Notes: a model not told the origin generated them from the letters alone. A DNA stretch of 64,000 nucleotides from Bradyrhizobium sp. WBAH42 (GCF_024585265.1 NZ_CP036533.1:3109001-3173000); one strand, 5' to 3'; positions 1-8,050 are shown, counted from the stretch's first letter. Translations and numbers: made by a program.

Positions 1-178
1 AAAAGATGTGCGCGCCGAGGGTCTGCCCGTTCCAGCGCGCCACCCGCGCCAGCCCGTGCGCGATGTCGCCGATCTCGATGTCGAGCGGGGAGGGATCGAG
101 CAGGTCGAGCCGCCGGCCCGACAGCATGCGCTGCCAGGCGCGGACCTCCTCGTTGCGCGTCGCCTTCTTCGCCGTCAT
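1..178 (-). CDS. HD-domain (YfbR-like) hydrolase, N-terminal part only
   Basis: The first 59 codons are visible; the rest lies beyond the window edge. The product begins MTAKKATRNEEVRAW and continues with an N-terminal segment (LSGRRLDLLDPSPLDIEI, then DIAHGLARVARWNG) that I recognise from rhizobial HD-superfamily metal-dependent phosphohydrolases of the YfbR 5'-deoxynucleotidase type. The catalytic HD residues would come after the visible part, so activity cannot be judged. Its ATG overlaps the tag stop codon (ATGA), so it is the third gene of a translationally coupled operon ygfZ-tag-HD. The family call is from sequence resemblance only. Confidence 0.7.
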   Translation of the reverse strand, partial: MTAKKATRNEEVRAWQRMLSGRRLDLLDPSPLDIEIGDIAHGLARVARWNGQTLGAHIF

Positions 179-801
179 TTGGCCTTGAGGCGCGGCTTGC
201 GCTGTGTCTTGCCGCAGGTCGCATGACAGTGGCAATCGACCAGGTGGTCGTTGACCATGCCGGTTGCCTGCATGAAGGCGTAGACGATCGTCGGGCCGAC
301 GAATTTGAAGCCGCGCGAGGACAGCTCCTTGGAGATCTGCACCGACAGCGGCGTCGAGGCCGGCACGCTTCCCGTGGTCTTGAAGTGGTTGACCTTGGGC
401 CGTCCGTCCATGAAGTCCCACAGCAGCTTCGAGAAGCCCGGGCCCTTCTCCATGATGTCGAGATACGACTTCGCGCTCAGGATCGCGCCGTCGATCTTGG
501 CCTTGTTGCGCACGATGCCGGCATCGTTCATCAGCGCGTGAACCTTCTTGGCATTGTAGCGCGCGATCTTCTCCGGCTGGAAATCGTCGAAGGCTTTGCG
601 GAAATTGTCGCGCTTGCGCAGGATCGTGATCCAGGACAGGCCGGCCTGGAAGCCGTCCAGCATCAGCTTCTCGTACAGCGCGCGGTCGTCAAATTCCGGC
701 ACGCCCCATTCAGTGTCGTGATAGGCGACGTAAAGCGGATCTTCCCCCGGCCACGGACACCGCTTCACGCCGTCGGGATGCAGACGTGCAGCGCGGCTCA
801 T
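175..801 (-). CDS. tag: DNA-3-methyladenine glycosylase I
   Basis: Base-excision repair enzyme that removes 3-methyladenine from alkylated DNA in the cytoplasm. The 208 residues match the usual TAG length. The zinc-binding pattern is complete: Cys15 in RCPWPG, His28 in AYHDTEWG, and a C-terminal His/Cys pair in DHLVDCHCHATC. The core FQAGLSWITILRKRDNFRKAF is typical (shown here split: FQAGLSWIT, ILRKRDNF). It overlaps ygfZ upstream and the HD hydrolase downstream by ATGA, indicating one transcript. A basic tail (KTQRKPRLKAK) extends past the zinc site. No regulatory signal was identified. Confidence 0.95.
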   Translation of the reverse strand: MSRAARLHPDGVKRCPWPGEDPLYVAYHDTEWGVPEFDDRALYEKLMLDGFQAGLSWITILRKRDNFRKAFDDFQPEKIARYNAKKVHALMNDAGIVRNKAKIDGAILSAKSYLDIMEKGPGFSKLLWDFMDGRPKVNHFKTTGSVPASTPLSVQISKELSSRGFKFVGPTIVYAFMQATGMVNDHLVDCHCHATCGKTQRKPRLKAK

Positions 802-1673
802 GCGATGGGCTGCTTGGCTGGAATGCGGACGACGTCGGGTTCAGCGAGCGTCAAAGCCAGCCCCCCGGCGATGAGCGGCTGGCCTGCATCCAGCGCATCG
901 GCGACACGGTCGATGCGCACCAGCGCGATGCCCTTGCCGCCGGCGCTCGAGCCCATCGTGCCGACCGGCTTGTCGCCGGCGAGAATGGTCGTGCCCGGCT
1001 CGGGCGAGGCGTCCTCGAGCAGCACTTTCACGCTGCGCGTGCGCGCGGTGCCGCGATGCTGCATGCGCGAGACGACCTCCTGGCCGACATAGCAGCCCTT
1101 GTCGAAATCGACGCCGGCGAGGCGATCCATGTTGGTCTCGTGCGGGAACGCATCGCCATACATGAAATCGAGCCCGCCGCGCGGCACGCCGAGCGCGATG
1201 CGGTGCGCCTCGTAGCCGGCCGCATCGACCAGCTCGGCGCCGATGAGGTCCGACAGTTTCTGCTTGAGGTCTTCCGGGATCAGGATGCGGGTGCCGAGCC
1301 CATCGGCCCGCGGATCGGCGAAGGCAAGGTCGGGCTGGGCCGCCGGCTCGCCGTCCCATGCCGCGAGCACGCCGAGGTCGAGGTTGTCCACCGTGACCTT
1401 GGCGCGCAGCTTGTAGAATTTCAGCTTGGTGGCGAGGGTGTCCGCCAGCGCCTTGGGGCAGTCGATCAGGAACCCGCCGCCGTGACCCGCGGGCGCTTCC
1501 GTGATCAGGAAATCCACGATGATCTTGCCCTGCGGCGTCAGCAGCGCGCCGAATCGCCCCAGGCCAGGTTTCAGCCGGTCCAGGTCGGTGGTGACGAGGC
1601 CATTGAGGAAGTTGCGCGCATCCTCACCCGCGACCTTGATCACGCCCCGATCGGGAAGAAACGCTGATTTCAT
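798..1673 (-). CDS. ygfZ: Folate-binding protein YgfZ/GcvT family
   Basis: Tetrahydrofolate-binding, GcvT-like protein thought to help maintain or repair certain Fe-S enzymes. The 291-residue product carries the family signature K-G-C-Y-x-G-Q-E (DKGCYVGQEVVSRM) with its conserved Cys. I chose the ATG at 1673 (MKSAFLPDRGVIKVAGEDA) because homologues begin just before this folate-domain sequence; a longer in-frame reading to 2099 would run antisense into the dihydroorotase gene and is rejected. It is the first gene of the ygfZ-tag-HD operon and is divergent from the dihydroorotase gene, with about 100 bp between them for both promoters. Confidence 0.9.
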   Translation of the reverse strand: MKSAFLPDRGVIKVAGEDARNFLNGLVTTDLDRLKPGLGRFGALLTPQGKIIVDFLITEAPAGHGGGFLIDCPKALADTLATKLKFYKLRAKVTVDNLDLGVLAAWDGEPAAQPDLAFADPRADGLGTRILIPEDLKQKLSDLIGAELVDAAGYEAHRIALGVPRGGLDFMYGDAFPHETNMDRLAGVDFDKGCYVGQEVVSRMQHRGTARTRSVKVLLEDASPEPGTTILAGDKPVGTMGSSAGGKGIALVRIDRVADALDAGQPLIAGGLALTLAEPDVVRIPAKQPIA

Positions 1674-1770
1674 GCGAAAATCTCTTGCGACATGTTGCTC
1701 CGGAACGTAAGCCCGCAACGCATAAACGACAAGACCTCGAGCCCTGCGCCCTGAGGATGAGAGAGGCCCC

Positions 1771-3105
1771 ATGACCCAGCGTTTCGATGTGATCCTCAAG
1801 GGCGGCACCGTGGTCAACCAGGACGGTGAGGGTGTTCGCGATATCGGCATCGCGGGTGGCCGCGTCGCCGAGCTGGGCCCGCTGTCGCAAGGCTCGGCCG
1901 CCGAGGTGATCGACTGCAAGGGCCTGCACATCCTGCCCGGCGTGATGGACACGCAGGTGCATTTCCGCGAGCCCGGGCTGGAGCAGAAGGAAGACCTCGA
2001 GACCGGTTCGCGCAGCGCCGTGATGGGCGGCGTCACCGCCGTATTCGAGATGCCGAACACCTCGCCGCTGACCGTGACGGAGGCCACCTTCACCGACAAG
2101 GTGAAGCGCGCCCATCACCGCATGCATTGCGATTTTGCCTTCTTCATCGGCGGCACCCGCGAGAACGTGCAGGACCTGCCTGTGATGGAGCGCGCACCCG
2201 GCTGCGCCGGCGTCAAGGTGTTCATCGGCTCCTCGACCGGCGCGCTGCTGGTGGAGGACGACGAGAGCCTGCGCCGCATCTTCCAGGTGATCCGCCGCCG
2301 TGCCGCCTTCCACGCCGAGGACGAATACCGCCTCAACGAGCGCAAATCGCTGCGCATCGAGGGCGATGCGCGCTCGCATCCGGTCTGGCGCGACGAGACC
2401 GCGGCGCTGATGGCGACGCAGCGCCTGATCAAGCTCGCGCACGAGACCGGCAAGCGTATCCACGTGCTGCATATCTCGACCAAGGAGGAGATCGAGTTCC
2501 TGCGCGACCACAAGGACGTCGCCTCCTGCGAGGCGACACCGCACCATCTGACGCTGGTCGCCCCGGAATGCTACGAGCGGCTCGGCACGCTGGCGCAGAT
2601 GAACCCGCCGGTGCGCGGCGCCGATCATCGCGCCGGCATCTGGCGCGGCATCGAGCAGGGCATCATCGACGTGCTCGGCTCCGACCACGCCCCGCATACG
2701 CTGGAGGAGAAGCAGAAGACCTATCCGGCCTCGCCCTCCGGCATGACCGGCGTGCAGACGCTGGTGCCGCTGATGCTCGATCACGTCAACGCGGGGCGGC
2801 TCTCGCTCGCGCGCTTCGTCGACCTCACCAGCGCCGGCCCGGCACGTCTCTACAACATGGCCTGCAAGGGCCGCATCGCCGCCGGCTACGATGCCGACTT
2901 CACCATCGTCGATTTGAAGCGCAGCGAGACCATCACCAACAAATGGGTGGCGTCCAAGGCCGGCTGGACGCCCTATGACGGCGTTCGCGTCACCGGCTGG
3001 CCCGTCGGCACCTTCATCCGCGGCCGCCGCGTGATGTGGCAGGGCGAGCTGGTGACGGCCGCGCAAGGTGAGCCGGTGCGGTTTTTGGAGACGCTGAAGC
3101 AGTAG
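1771..3105 (+). CDS. Dihydroorotase-family amidohydrolase with altered metal site
   Basis: Type I dihydroorotase-like cyclic amidohydrolase, 444 residues, expected to close or open the dihydropyrimidine ring in the pyrimidine pathway. The barrel is recognisable: the metal-binding Lys is in GVKVFIGSSTGALL, later His ligands in RIHVLHIST and CEATPHHLTL, and the catalytic Asp in LGSDHAPHTLEEK. Position one of the canonical H-x-H motif is Gln instead of His (DTQVHFREPG), so one ligand of the alpha metal is missing. Other rhizobial proteins seem to share this form, so it is probably a subfamily and not a sequencing error. It stands alone, without pyrB, so a canonical pyrC may exist elsewhere. Substrate is uncertain. 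Confidence 0.85.
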   Translation: MTQRFDVILKGGTVVNQDGEGVRDIGIAGGRVAELGPLSQGSAAEVIDCKGLHILPGVMDTQVHFREPGLEQKEDLETGSRSAVMGGVTAVFEMPNTSPLTVTEATFTDKVKRAHHRMHCDFAFFIGGTRENVQDLPVMERAPGCAGVKVFIGSSTGALLVEDDESLRRIFQVIRRRAAFHAEDEYRLNERKSLRIEGDARSHPVWRDETAALMATQRLIKLAHETGKRIHVLHISTKEEIEFLRDHKDVASCEATPHHLTLVAPECYERLGTLAQMNPPVRGADHRAGIWRGIEQGIIDVLGSDHAPHTLEEKQKTYPASPSGMTGVQTLVPLMLDHVNAGRLSLARFVDLTSAGPARLYNMACKGRIAAGYDADFTIVDLKRSETITNKWVASKAGWTPYDGVRVTGWPVGTFIRGRRVMWQGELVTAAQGEPVRFLETLKQ

Positions 3106-3133
3106 GCGGGCAGGGTCCCGCTCCTCGTTCCCC

Positions 3134-3236
3134 TGTCATGCCCCGCGAAGGCGGGGCATCCAGTACGCCGCGGCTTCTCGGCTCAATTGCCGCCGCCTCT
3201 GGAATACTGGATTGCCCGCCTTCGCGGGCAATGACA
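3134..3236. repeat. Intergenic palindromic repeat (about 100 bp)
   Basis: The left arm (CATGCCCCGCGAAGGCGGGG...CCAGTA) is mirrored by the right arm (TACTGGATTGCCCGCCTTCGCGGGCAATGACA), with smaller hairpins inside each arm. Elements of this style are widespread between Bradyrhizobium genes. It lies between the dihydroorotase stop and the rhodanese start and could form a long stem in RNA. Confidence 0.75.
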
Positions 3237-3275
3237 GAGTGCCCGGCAGTGCGAGCGCAATTTGGAGTGCAGTCA

Positions 3276-4145
3276 ATGCCCCAACCCACGCCCCTCATCA
3301 CCACGGAGCAGCTCGCCGCCATGCTCGGCGATCCCAATCTCCGCCTTTACGACTGCACCACCTACAACGAGCCGGTGCCGCCCGGTAGCGACGTGCCCTA
3401 TCGCGCGGTGCCCGGCGACAAGACGTTTGCAGCCGGCCACATTCCCGGAGCCGATTTCCTCGACCTGCAAGGCGAATTCTCCGACACCTCCGCGCGCCCG
3501 CTCTTCATGATGCCTGACGTAGCCCAGCTCGAGGCCGCCTTCGGTCGCCACGGCCTCGATGCGAGCAAGACGATCGTGCTCTACAGCATCGGCACCATGA
3601 TGTGGTCGACGCGGTTCTGGTGGATGCTGCGCTCGCTCGGCGTCGATGCCCGCGTGCTCGACGGCGGCCTCGACAAGTGGAAGGAAGAGGGGCGGCCGAT
3701 TGAGACCGGTGCACCGAAGGGTTATCCGGCCACGACCTTCGTGGCCGCATCGCGCGCGGGCTTCTTCGTCGATAAGGACACAGTGAAGGCGCGCATCGGC
3801 GATGCCTCGACGGTCATCGTCAACGCGCTCTTGCCGCAATTTCACCAGGGCCTCGAGCCGAGCCGCTATGGTCGGCCCGGCCGCGTGCCGGGCAGCGTCA
3901 ATGTTCCCGCCCCAACACTCGTTAATGCCGACAAGACGCTGACGAATCTTGCGGACGCGGAAGAAAAGTTCGTTGCCCAGGGCGTCACGCGCGACAAGAC
4001 CGTGATCTGCTATTGCGGGGGAGGCATCTCGGCGACGATCAACCTCTTGCTGCTGACGCAGCTCGGCTACGAGAAGCTGACGCTGTACGATGGATCGATG
4101 GGCGAATGGGCGCGGGATCCCTCGCTGCCGATCGAGACAGACTAG
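3276..4145 (+). CDS. Two-domain sulfurtransferase (rhodanese)
   Basis: Thiosulfate/3-mercaptopyruvate sulfurtransferase-type enzyme of 289 residues, with two rhodanese domains (about 10-130 and 155-285). The active-site loop of the C-terminal domain is VICYCGGGIS with the catalytic Cys in place, followed by the helix start ATINLLLL. The N-terminal domain has CH2A-like sequence (GHIPGADFLDLQ) but no active Cys, as usual. I chose the ATG at 3276, preceded by GGAG; the longer reading from 3138 would translate the palindromic repeat. Cytoplasmic; no signal peptide. The exact sulfur donor cannot be told from sequence. Confidence 0.88.
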   Translation: MPQPTPLITTEQLAAMLGDPNLRLYDCTTYNEPVPPGSDVPYRAVPGDKTFAAGHIPGADFLDLQGEFSDTSARPLFMMPDVAQLEAAFGRHGLDASKTIVLYSIGTMMWSTRFWWMLRSLGVDARVLDGGLDKWKEEGRPIETGAPKGYPATTFVAASRAGFFVDKDTVKARIGDASTVIVNALLPQFHQGLEPSRYGRPGRVPGSVNVPAPTLVNADKTLTNLADAEEKFVAQGVTRDKTVICYCGGGISATINLLLLTQLGYEKLTLYDGSMGEWARDPSLPIETD

Positions 4146-4193
4146 GAGGCGGTCCTTACCTTCCAGGAAGGTAAGATCCCGGGGAAGAAAATC

Positions 4194-4222
4194 GGGAACC
4201 TTTCCTCTGCGGCTGCATCCAA
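4194..4222 (+). promoter_or_regulatory. Putative ECF-sigma promoter upstream of sigma gene
   Basis: GGGAAC (4194-4199), 15 bp, then GCATCCAA (4215-4222). The same two blocks with identical spacing lie upstream of the DUF4142 gene at 4955-4983. Shared architecture in front of the sigma gene and its neighbour suggests that the sigma factor drives its own transcription. Confidence 0.55.
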
Positions 4223-4255
4223 TGTCCGGAACCAATTGGAGACAGGACACCCGCC

Positions 4256-4948
4256 ATGCCAGGGACCGCAGCCGGCCTGACCGCCGGCGCCCGGACTTCG
4301 GAGGCCGCGCTGGTGGCCCGCGCGCGGCGCCGCGACGAGGCCGCGTTGCGCGAGATCATGCAAGCCAATAACCGCCGGCTCTTCAGGCTCGCCCGCGGCA
4401 TCCTGCGCAGCGACAGCGAAGCGGAGGACGTTGTGCAGGAGACCTATGTCCGCGCCTTCACGCATCTCGACGGATTCCTTGGCGAGTCGGCGCTGTCGAC
4501 GTGGCTGTCGCGCATTGCCATCAACGAAGCCCTCGGACGCGCACGCGGTCGGAAGCCGCAGGTCGAGCTGGGATCGGTGCCGGAGGCAACGCTCGAAGCG
4601 CAAATCATCCAGTTTCCGCTTTCGTCCGCCGCAACTGATCCGGAAAAGTCCATGGCCCAACGCGAGATCCAGCGTGTCGTCGAACGCGCGGTCGATGAAC
4701 TGCCCGAGACCTTCCGCATGGTCTTCATCGCGCGGGTGATGGAGGGGATGAGCGTGGAGGGGACCACCGAGCTGCTCGGCATCAAGCCCGAGACGGTGAA
4801 GACTCGGTTGCACCGTGCGCGCGCGATGCTGCGCGAGAACGTCGAGAAGAAGATCGGTCCGGTCGTGATGGATGCGTTTCCGTTCGCCGGTGAGCGTTGC
4901 GAGCGCCTGACGGAGGCCGTGCTCAGGCGGCTTGGCATCGGGGCCTAA
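4256..4948 (+). CDS. ECF-type RNA polymerase sigma factor
   Basis: Sigma-70 family protein of 230 residues with region 2 (about 20-100; LVARARRRDEAALREIM, then DSEAEDVVQETYVRAF) and region 4 (about 145-205; LPETFRMVFIARVMEG, then a helix-turn-helix ending PETVKTRLHRARAML). It binds core polymerase and directs it to extracytoplasmic-stress promoters. No anti-sigma gene is adjacent; it is followed by secreted DUF4142 and cupredoxin genes, suggesting an envelope or metal/redox signal. The same promoter-like motif precedes it and the next gene. It lacks the compact size I expect of EcfG, so I do not equate it with the general-stress sigma factor. Confidence 0.9.
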   Translation: MPGTAAGLTAGARTSEAALVARARRRDEAALREIMQANNRRLFRLARGILRSDSEAEDVVQETYVRAFTHLDGFLGESALSTWLSRIAINEALGRARGRKPQVELGSVPEATLEAQIIQFPLSSAATDPEKSMAQREIQRVVERAVDELPETFRMVFIARVMEGMSVEGTTELLGIKPETVKTRLHRARAMLRENVEKKIGPVVMDAFPFAGERCERLTEAVLRRLGIGA

Positions 4949-4954
4949 TTTTTC

Positions 4955-4983
4955 GGGAACGTTCGCGCGGAATTGGCATCCAA
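4955..4983 (+). promoter_or_regulatory. Putative ECF-sigma promoter upstream of DUF4142 gene
   Basis: GGGAAC (4955-4960), 15 bp, GCATCCAA (4976-4983): the same blocks and spacing as at 4194-4222. It lies just after the sigma stop codon and about 50 bp before the DUF4142 start, so the downstream gene pair can be transcribed separately from the sigma gene. Confidence 0.55.
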
Positions 4984-5034
4984 CCTGTGCAAGCAACAGT
5001 CCGGAACGTTTCCGGCCCATAGGAGTGCCAAGCC

Positions 5035-5568
5035 ATGCTGATCCGATGGAGCGCGGCGGCCGCCGCAGCGATGATGTTGTCGAGTCCCGTTTTGCTGCAC
5101 GGCGCCAGCGCAGCCGACAAGCCCACCGATCCCCAGATCGCGCATATCGCCTACATCGCGGGCGTGATCGACATCAACGCTGCCAAGCAGGCGCAGAAGA
5201 AGGCCAAGAACAAGGATGTCAAGGCGTTCGCCGAAGACATGCTGCGCGACCACGAGGCGGTCAACAAGCAGGCCCTCGCGCTCGTCAAGAAGCTGAACGT
5301 CACGCCGGAGGACAACGACACCAGCAAGGCGCTATCGAAGCAGGCGGCCGACAAGCTGGCCGAGCTCGACAAGCTGGATGGCGCGGCGTTCGACAAGGCT
5401 TACGTCGCCAACGAGGTCGCCTACCACAAGGCAGTCAATGGCGCCCTGGAGACGCAACTCATTCCGTCTGCGAGCAATGCCGAGCTGAAGAGCCTGCTGC
5501 AGACCGGGCTGAAGATCTTCCAGGGCCATCAGCAGCACGCCGAGCACGTTGCGGCCGAGCTGAAATAG
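5035..5568 (+). CDS. Secreted DUF4142 protein
   Basis: 177-residue exported protein. Residues 1-25 form a signal peptide ending in LHGASA-A; the rest is a DUF4142 ferritin-like helical bundle (KAFAEDMLRDHEAVNKQALA, then AYHKAVNGALETQLIPSA and a terminal GLKIFQGHQQHAEHV). DUF4142 proteins are periplasmic and of unknown biochemical role. It lies between the ECF sigma gene and the cupredoxin gene, and has its own copy of the putative sigma promoter. Two further DUF4142-type proteins occur at 51413 and 55041. The start ATG at 5035 is preceded by AGGAGTGCC. Confidence 0.85.
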   Translation: MLIRWSAAAAAAMMLSSPVLLHGASAADKPTDPQIAHIAYIAGVIDINAAKQAQKKAKNKDVKAFAEDMLRDHEAVNKQALALVKKLNVTPEDNDTSKALSKQAADKLAELDKLDGAAFDKAYVANEVAYHKAVNGALETQLIPSASNAELKSLLQTGLKIFQGHQQHAEHVAAELK

Positions 5569-5577
5569 GAGCCTCGC

Positions 5578-5904
5578 ATGATGCCGGGACGCCTCGCTTC
5601 GATCGCGCTTGCGGTCGTCCTCCTGTCGACGATCGTCCCGGCACGCGCCGCGTCGATCGAGATCACGATCACGATGGACAATCTCGTGATTGCTCCGGCT
5701 GAGGTATCGGCGAAGATCGGCGATACCATCACCTGGGTCAACAAGGACGTCTTCGCCCACACCGCCACCGCCAGGAACGGCGATTTCGATGTGATGCTGC
5801 CGCCGAAGAAATCGGCGACATCAGTTCTGAACAAGGCCGGAACGGTCGAGTATTACTGCCGCTATCATCCCAACATGAAAGCGACGCTCAAGATCGAGCC
5901 GTGA
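5578..5904 (+). CDS. Periplasmic cupredoxin (plastocyanin-like)
   Basis: 108-residue type I copper protein. A signal peptide covers about residues 1-23 (ending ARAAS). The copper ligands are all present: His in KDVFAHTATA, and Cys, His and Met in YYCRYHPNMKA. It could carry electrons or buffer copper in the periplasm. It starts 9 bp after the DUF4142 stop, behind an AGGAG ribosome site, so the two are surely cotranscribed, probably under the upstream ECF sigma factor. ATG at 5578 or the immediately following ATG at 5581 are both possible. Confidence 0.88.
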   Translation: MMPGRLASIALAVVLLSTIVPARAASIEITITMDNLVIAPAEVSAKIGDTITWVNKDVFAHTATARNGDFDVMLPPKKSATSVLNKAGTVEYYCRYHPNMKATLKIEP

Positions 5905-6055
5905 CGAGGGAGCGAATTCCCGCGCGCTGCGGGAACATCTCCCGACGGCCGCGAGACTAATGCTTGTCCGCTGAAAGCGGCTTCCGTGCGATAACAGCGG
6001 CAGACTTCGCGAAGCCTTTCGCCAAATCCGTTCGCAAAGTCATTCATCCGCAACT

Positions 6056-6085
6056 GGCCCCGCCCGCGTGGCGGGGTCATTTTTC
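6056..6085 (+). terminator. Rho-independent terminator
   Basis: Stem GGCCCCGCC / GGCGGGGTC with loop CGCGT, followed by ATTTTTC. It ends plus-strand transcription about 150 bp after the cupredoxin gene and just before the convergent gene at 6094. Confidence 0.7.
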
Positions 6086-6093
6086 GGAGCGGC

Positions 6094-6360
6094 CTACTGC
6101 CTGGAGATGCCGACCGAGAATTCGCCGTTGCGGATGCGGCCGGGAAAGCCCTCGACGAACTTCGCCACCGCGTCCTCGCCATAGGTGCCGACGAGCTCGG
6201 CGAGCGCCGCGAACAGGCTCGCCTGCGCCAGGCAGTCGCCGTCGACGCCGTCATGGCGCGCCTCGGCCCAGGCCTCGTTGAGATAGCTCAGCGCAGCCTG
6301 TTTCTGCTCGTGATCGGGCAGCGGCGCGCGGGCGGGGGCGTAGGAAATCGGCTGGCTCAT
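6094..6360 (-). CDS. Conserved hypothetical protein, 88 aa
   Basis: Small acidic cytoplasmic protein without signal peptide or membrane segment. The middle is helical and alanine-rich (DCLAQASLFAALAELVGTYG) and ends VEGFPGRIRNGEFSVGISRQ. I do not recognise a named domain; the composition and normal codon use fit a genuine gene of the Bradyrhizobium core. It is convergent with the sigma-DUF4142-cupredoxin operon and separated from it by a terminator. No function can be given. Confidence 0.65.
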   Translation of the reverse strand: MSQPISYAPARAPLPDHEQKQAALSYLNEAWAEARHDGVDGDCLAQASLFAALAELVGTYGEDAVAKFVEGFPGRIRNGEFSVGISRQ

Positions 6361-6500
6361 GAAACTCGGTCAGGGCTGGGGCGCGATCCACGGCGATGCG
6401 CTGTGCGAGAAGGTGTAGCACGGGCGTTAACGACCGCTAGGCCACATCTTTAAGAACGGTTAACGGCTGTGAACAAAATCGATGACAGGGTTCCAGCACT

Positions 6501-6606
6501 CGTCATTCCGGGGCGCGCGCAGCGCGAGCCCAGAATCCGTCAGGCCACCAACTCTGCGGCTCGATGGATTCCGGGCTCTCGACTTCGTCGAGCCCCGGAA
6601 TGACGA
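6501..6606. repeat. Intergenic palindromic repeat
   Basis: The arm CGTCATTCCGGGGC...GAGCCCAGAATCC is mirrored by GGATTCCGGGCTC...GCCCCGGAATGACGAG. It sits directly after the stop codon of the TIGR02301 gene at 6611 (minus strand) and may act as its transcription or decay barrier. Confidence 0.75.
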
Positions 6607-6610
6607 GAAA

Positions 6611-6988
6611 TCAGTTCGCGTAGCGCGCCGTGAGATCCCGCGAGATCTTCGAGCCTTCCTCGATATAGCGGCGGATCGCCACCGTCGCGGCCGGCGTGCA
6701 GCTGCGATAGGTCTGCTGAAAACCGTTATAGCCGCGGTTGAAGGCGGCGATCATGCGGGTGCGGCGCTCCCCGGAGGGGGTCTCGGCATCGATCAGCGCC
6801 TGCATCTCGTTGCGCCATTTGTTGCCCTCGTTCGCCCCGCAGATGCCGCGCAGATAGTGCAGGCCGCCCAGGATCTCGGCCAGCCGCTGCAGTCCGCCGT
6901 CAAACGGCGCCGCCACGTCCTGGGCTCTCGCAGGCCCGGAGGCGCAGGCGAGAATCACGACAAAAATGGCCAGAAATCGCATCGACAT
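6611..6988 (-). CDS. TIGR02301-type exported protein
   Basis: 125-residue protein with a signal peptide (MRFLAIFVVILACASGPARAQ). The mature part is small and Cys-containing (GGLHYLRGICGANEGNKWR, then GYNGFQQTYRSCTPAA), a pattern I associate with the alphaproteobacterial TIGR02301 family of unknown function. The two Cys could form a disulfide in the periplasm. The start was set at the ATG at 6988 (MSMRFLAIF) so that the hydrophobic stretch is N-terminal; ATG 6982 is equally possible. It is the last gene of a minus-strand run 7987-7478, 7477-7034, 6988-6611. Confidence 0.75.
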   Translation of the reverse strand: MSMRFLAIFVVILACASGPARAQDVAAPFDGGLQRLAEILGGLHYLRGICGANEGNKWRNEMQALIDAETPSGERRTRMIAAFNRGYNGFQQTYRSCTPAATVAIRRYIEEGSKISRDLTARYAN

Positions 6989-7033
6989 CGGCGGCTGTAT
7001 GCCCCCTCGGGACGGCTGGCGCAAGGCGGGCCG

Positions 7034-7477
7034 TCAGGCCCCAAGCAGCCGGTGAGCCGACAGGATGACCTCCTCCAGCCCCCCGGTCAGCTTGAGGTCA
7101 CCGAGGCTCGCCATGGCGTCCGGGGCGATCCAGCGGTAATCGTCGAGCTCGTCGTTCAGGACGGGCTCCCGGGCCGTCCAGCGGGCGGCAAAGGACATGA
7201 TCAGGTAATGGCCGGCGCCGGCGGTGGCCGGCAGCACCTCGCGCCAGCCGGCAAGGCCAACGATCTCGATACGAAGCCCGGTTTCCTCGTCGACCTCACG
7301 GCTCAAGGCCTGATGCAGCGATTCGCCGAACTCGACACGGCCGCCCGGCAGCGAATAGAAGCCCTTGGCGGGCGAGCGGGCGCGGCGGACCAGCAGCACC
7401 TTGCCGTCGCGGAAGATCGCCGCGCTGACCGCGAGCTGGGGATGGGCAGGATGGACAATTGCAGTCAATCGCGCCAC
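7034..7477 (-). CDS. NUDIX hydrolase
   Basis: 147-residue pyrophosphohydrolase of a nucleoside-diphosphate-linked substrate. The NUDIX box is intact (GRVEFGESLHQALSREVDEE followed by TGL), with the Mg-binding REVDEE. It starts with GTG at 7477, immediately after the TAG of the upstream gene, so translation is likely coupled. The specific substrate cannot be deduced; ADP-ribose or an oxidised nucleotide are typical for this size class. Cytoplasmic. Confidence 0.88.
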   Translation of the reverse strand: MARLTAIVHPAHPQLAVSAAIFRDGKVLLVRRARSPAKGFYSLPGGRVEFGESLHQALSREVDEETGLRIEIVGLAGWREVLPATAGAGHYLIMSFAARWTAREPVLNDELDDYRWIAPDAMASLGDLKLTGGLEEVILSAHRLLGA

Positions 7478-7987
7478 CTATCGGGCCGAGTTCGCCATGA
7501 TGGTGTCGACGTCGGCTTCCGCCCCGCCATTGATGATGCCGCCGCAGGCCGCGATCAGCGGCTTGACCCAGAGGGTGGCCTGCTCGGCGAGGCGCACGCG
7601 GGTCGAGTCCTTCTCGACCTCGCGCATGGCCGAGCCGACCGCGGTCAGGATCGAGGTCATGGTATCCGTCATGTGGTCGAACTGGGCACGCACGTTGGGA
7701 TCGGCTTTCTCATAGGCTTCGATCGCCAAATCCCGCGCCTTGAAATTCGACGCCGTGAAATGCTCGGCGTAGGACAGCGGCGTCCAGGTCAGGAAGTCAT
7801 CCGCGCATTCCGGCATATCCGGCACCATCTCGAGCAGCATCACGGCTTCATTGAAATGGTTGAGATAGTCGGTGGCAAGCCCGGTCCGCGGGTTGATGTT
7901 GGCCACGCGCAGCCGTTCGGCCCAGGCGGCCGCCTCGGGGCCCGTCTGTACATGCGTCCGCGCGGGTTGGGTGGCCGTTGAGCTCAT
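7478..7987 (-). CDS. Conserved hypothetical protein, 169 aa
   Basis: Soluble, mainly helical protein with no signal peptide or transmembrane segment. Recognisable stretches are ATDYLNHFNEAVMLLEMVPD and DFLTWTPLSYAEHFTASNF. I know no named domain for it; it looks like a conserved rhizobial protein of unknown role. It is first in a minus-strand operon with the NUDIX hydrolase (adjacent stop/start) and the TIGR02301 protein, and is divergent from the SRAP gene with 63 bp between them. Confidence 0.7.
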   Translation of the reverse strand: MSSTATQPARTHVQTGPEAAAWAERLRVANINPRTGLATDYLNHFNEAVMLLEMVPDMPECADDFLTWTPLSYAEHFTASNFKARDLAIEAYEKADPNVRAQFDHMTDTMTSILTAVGSAMREVEKDSTRVRLAEQATLWVKPLIAACGGIINGGAEADVDTIMANSAR

Positions 7988-8050
7988 CTGCCGCAGTGTT
8001 AACGTTCGGGGTTAAAAGGACCTGAACGGACCCTATATAGGCCCCCAAGG

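Noticed and set aside
4256..4948. Sigma factor as EcfG itself.
   Set aside because: No phyR or nepR neighbours, larger than typical EcfG, and its upstream motif (GGGAAC-N15-GCATCC) differs from the EcfG consensus.
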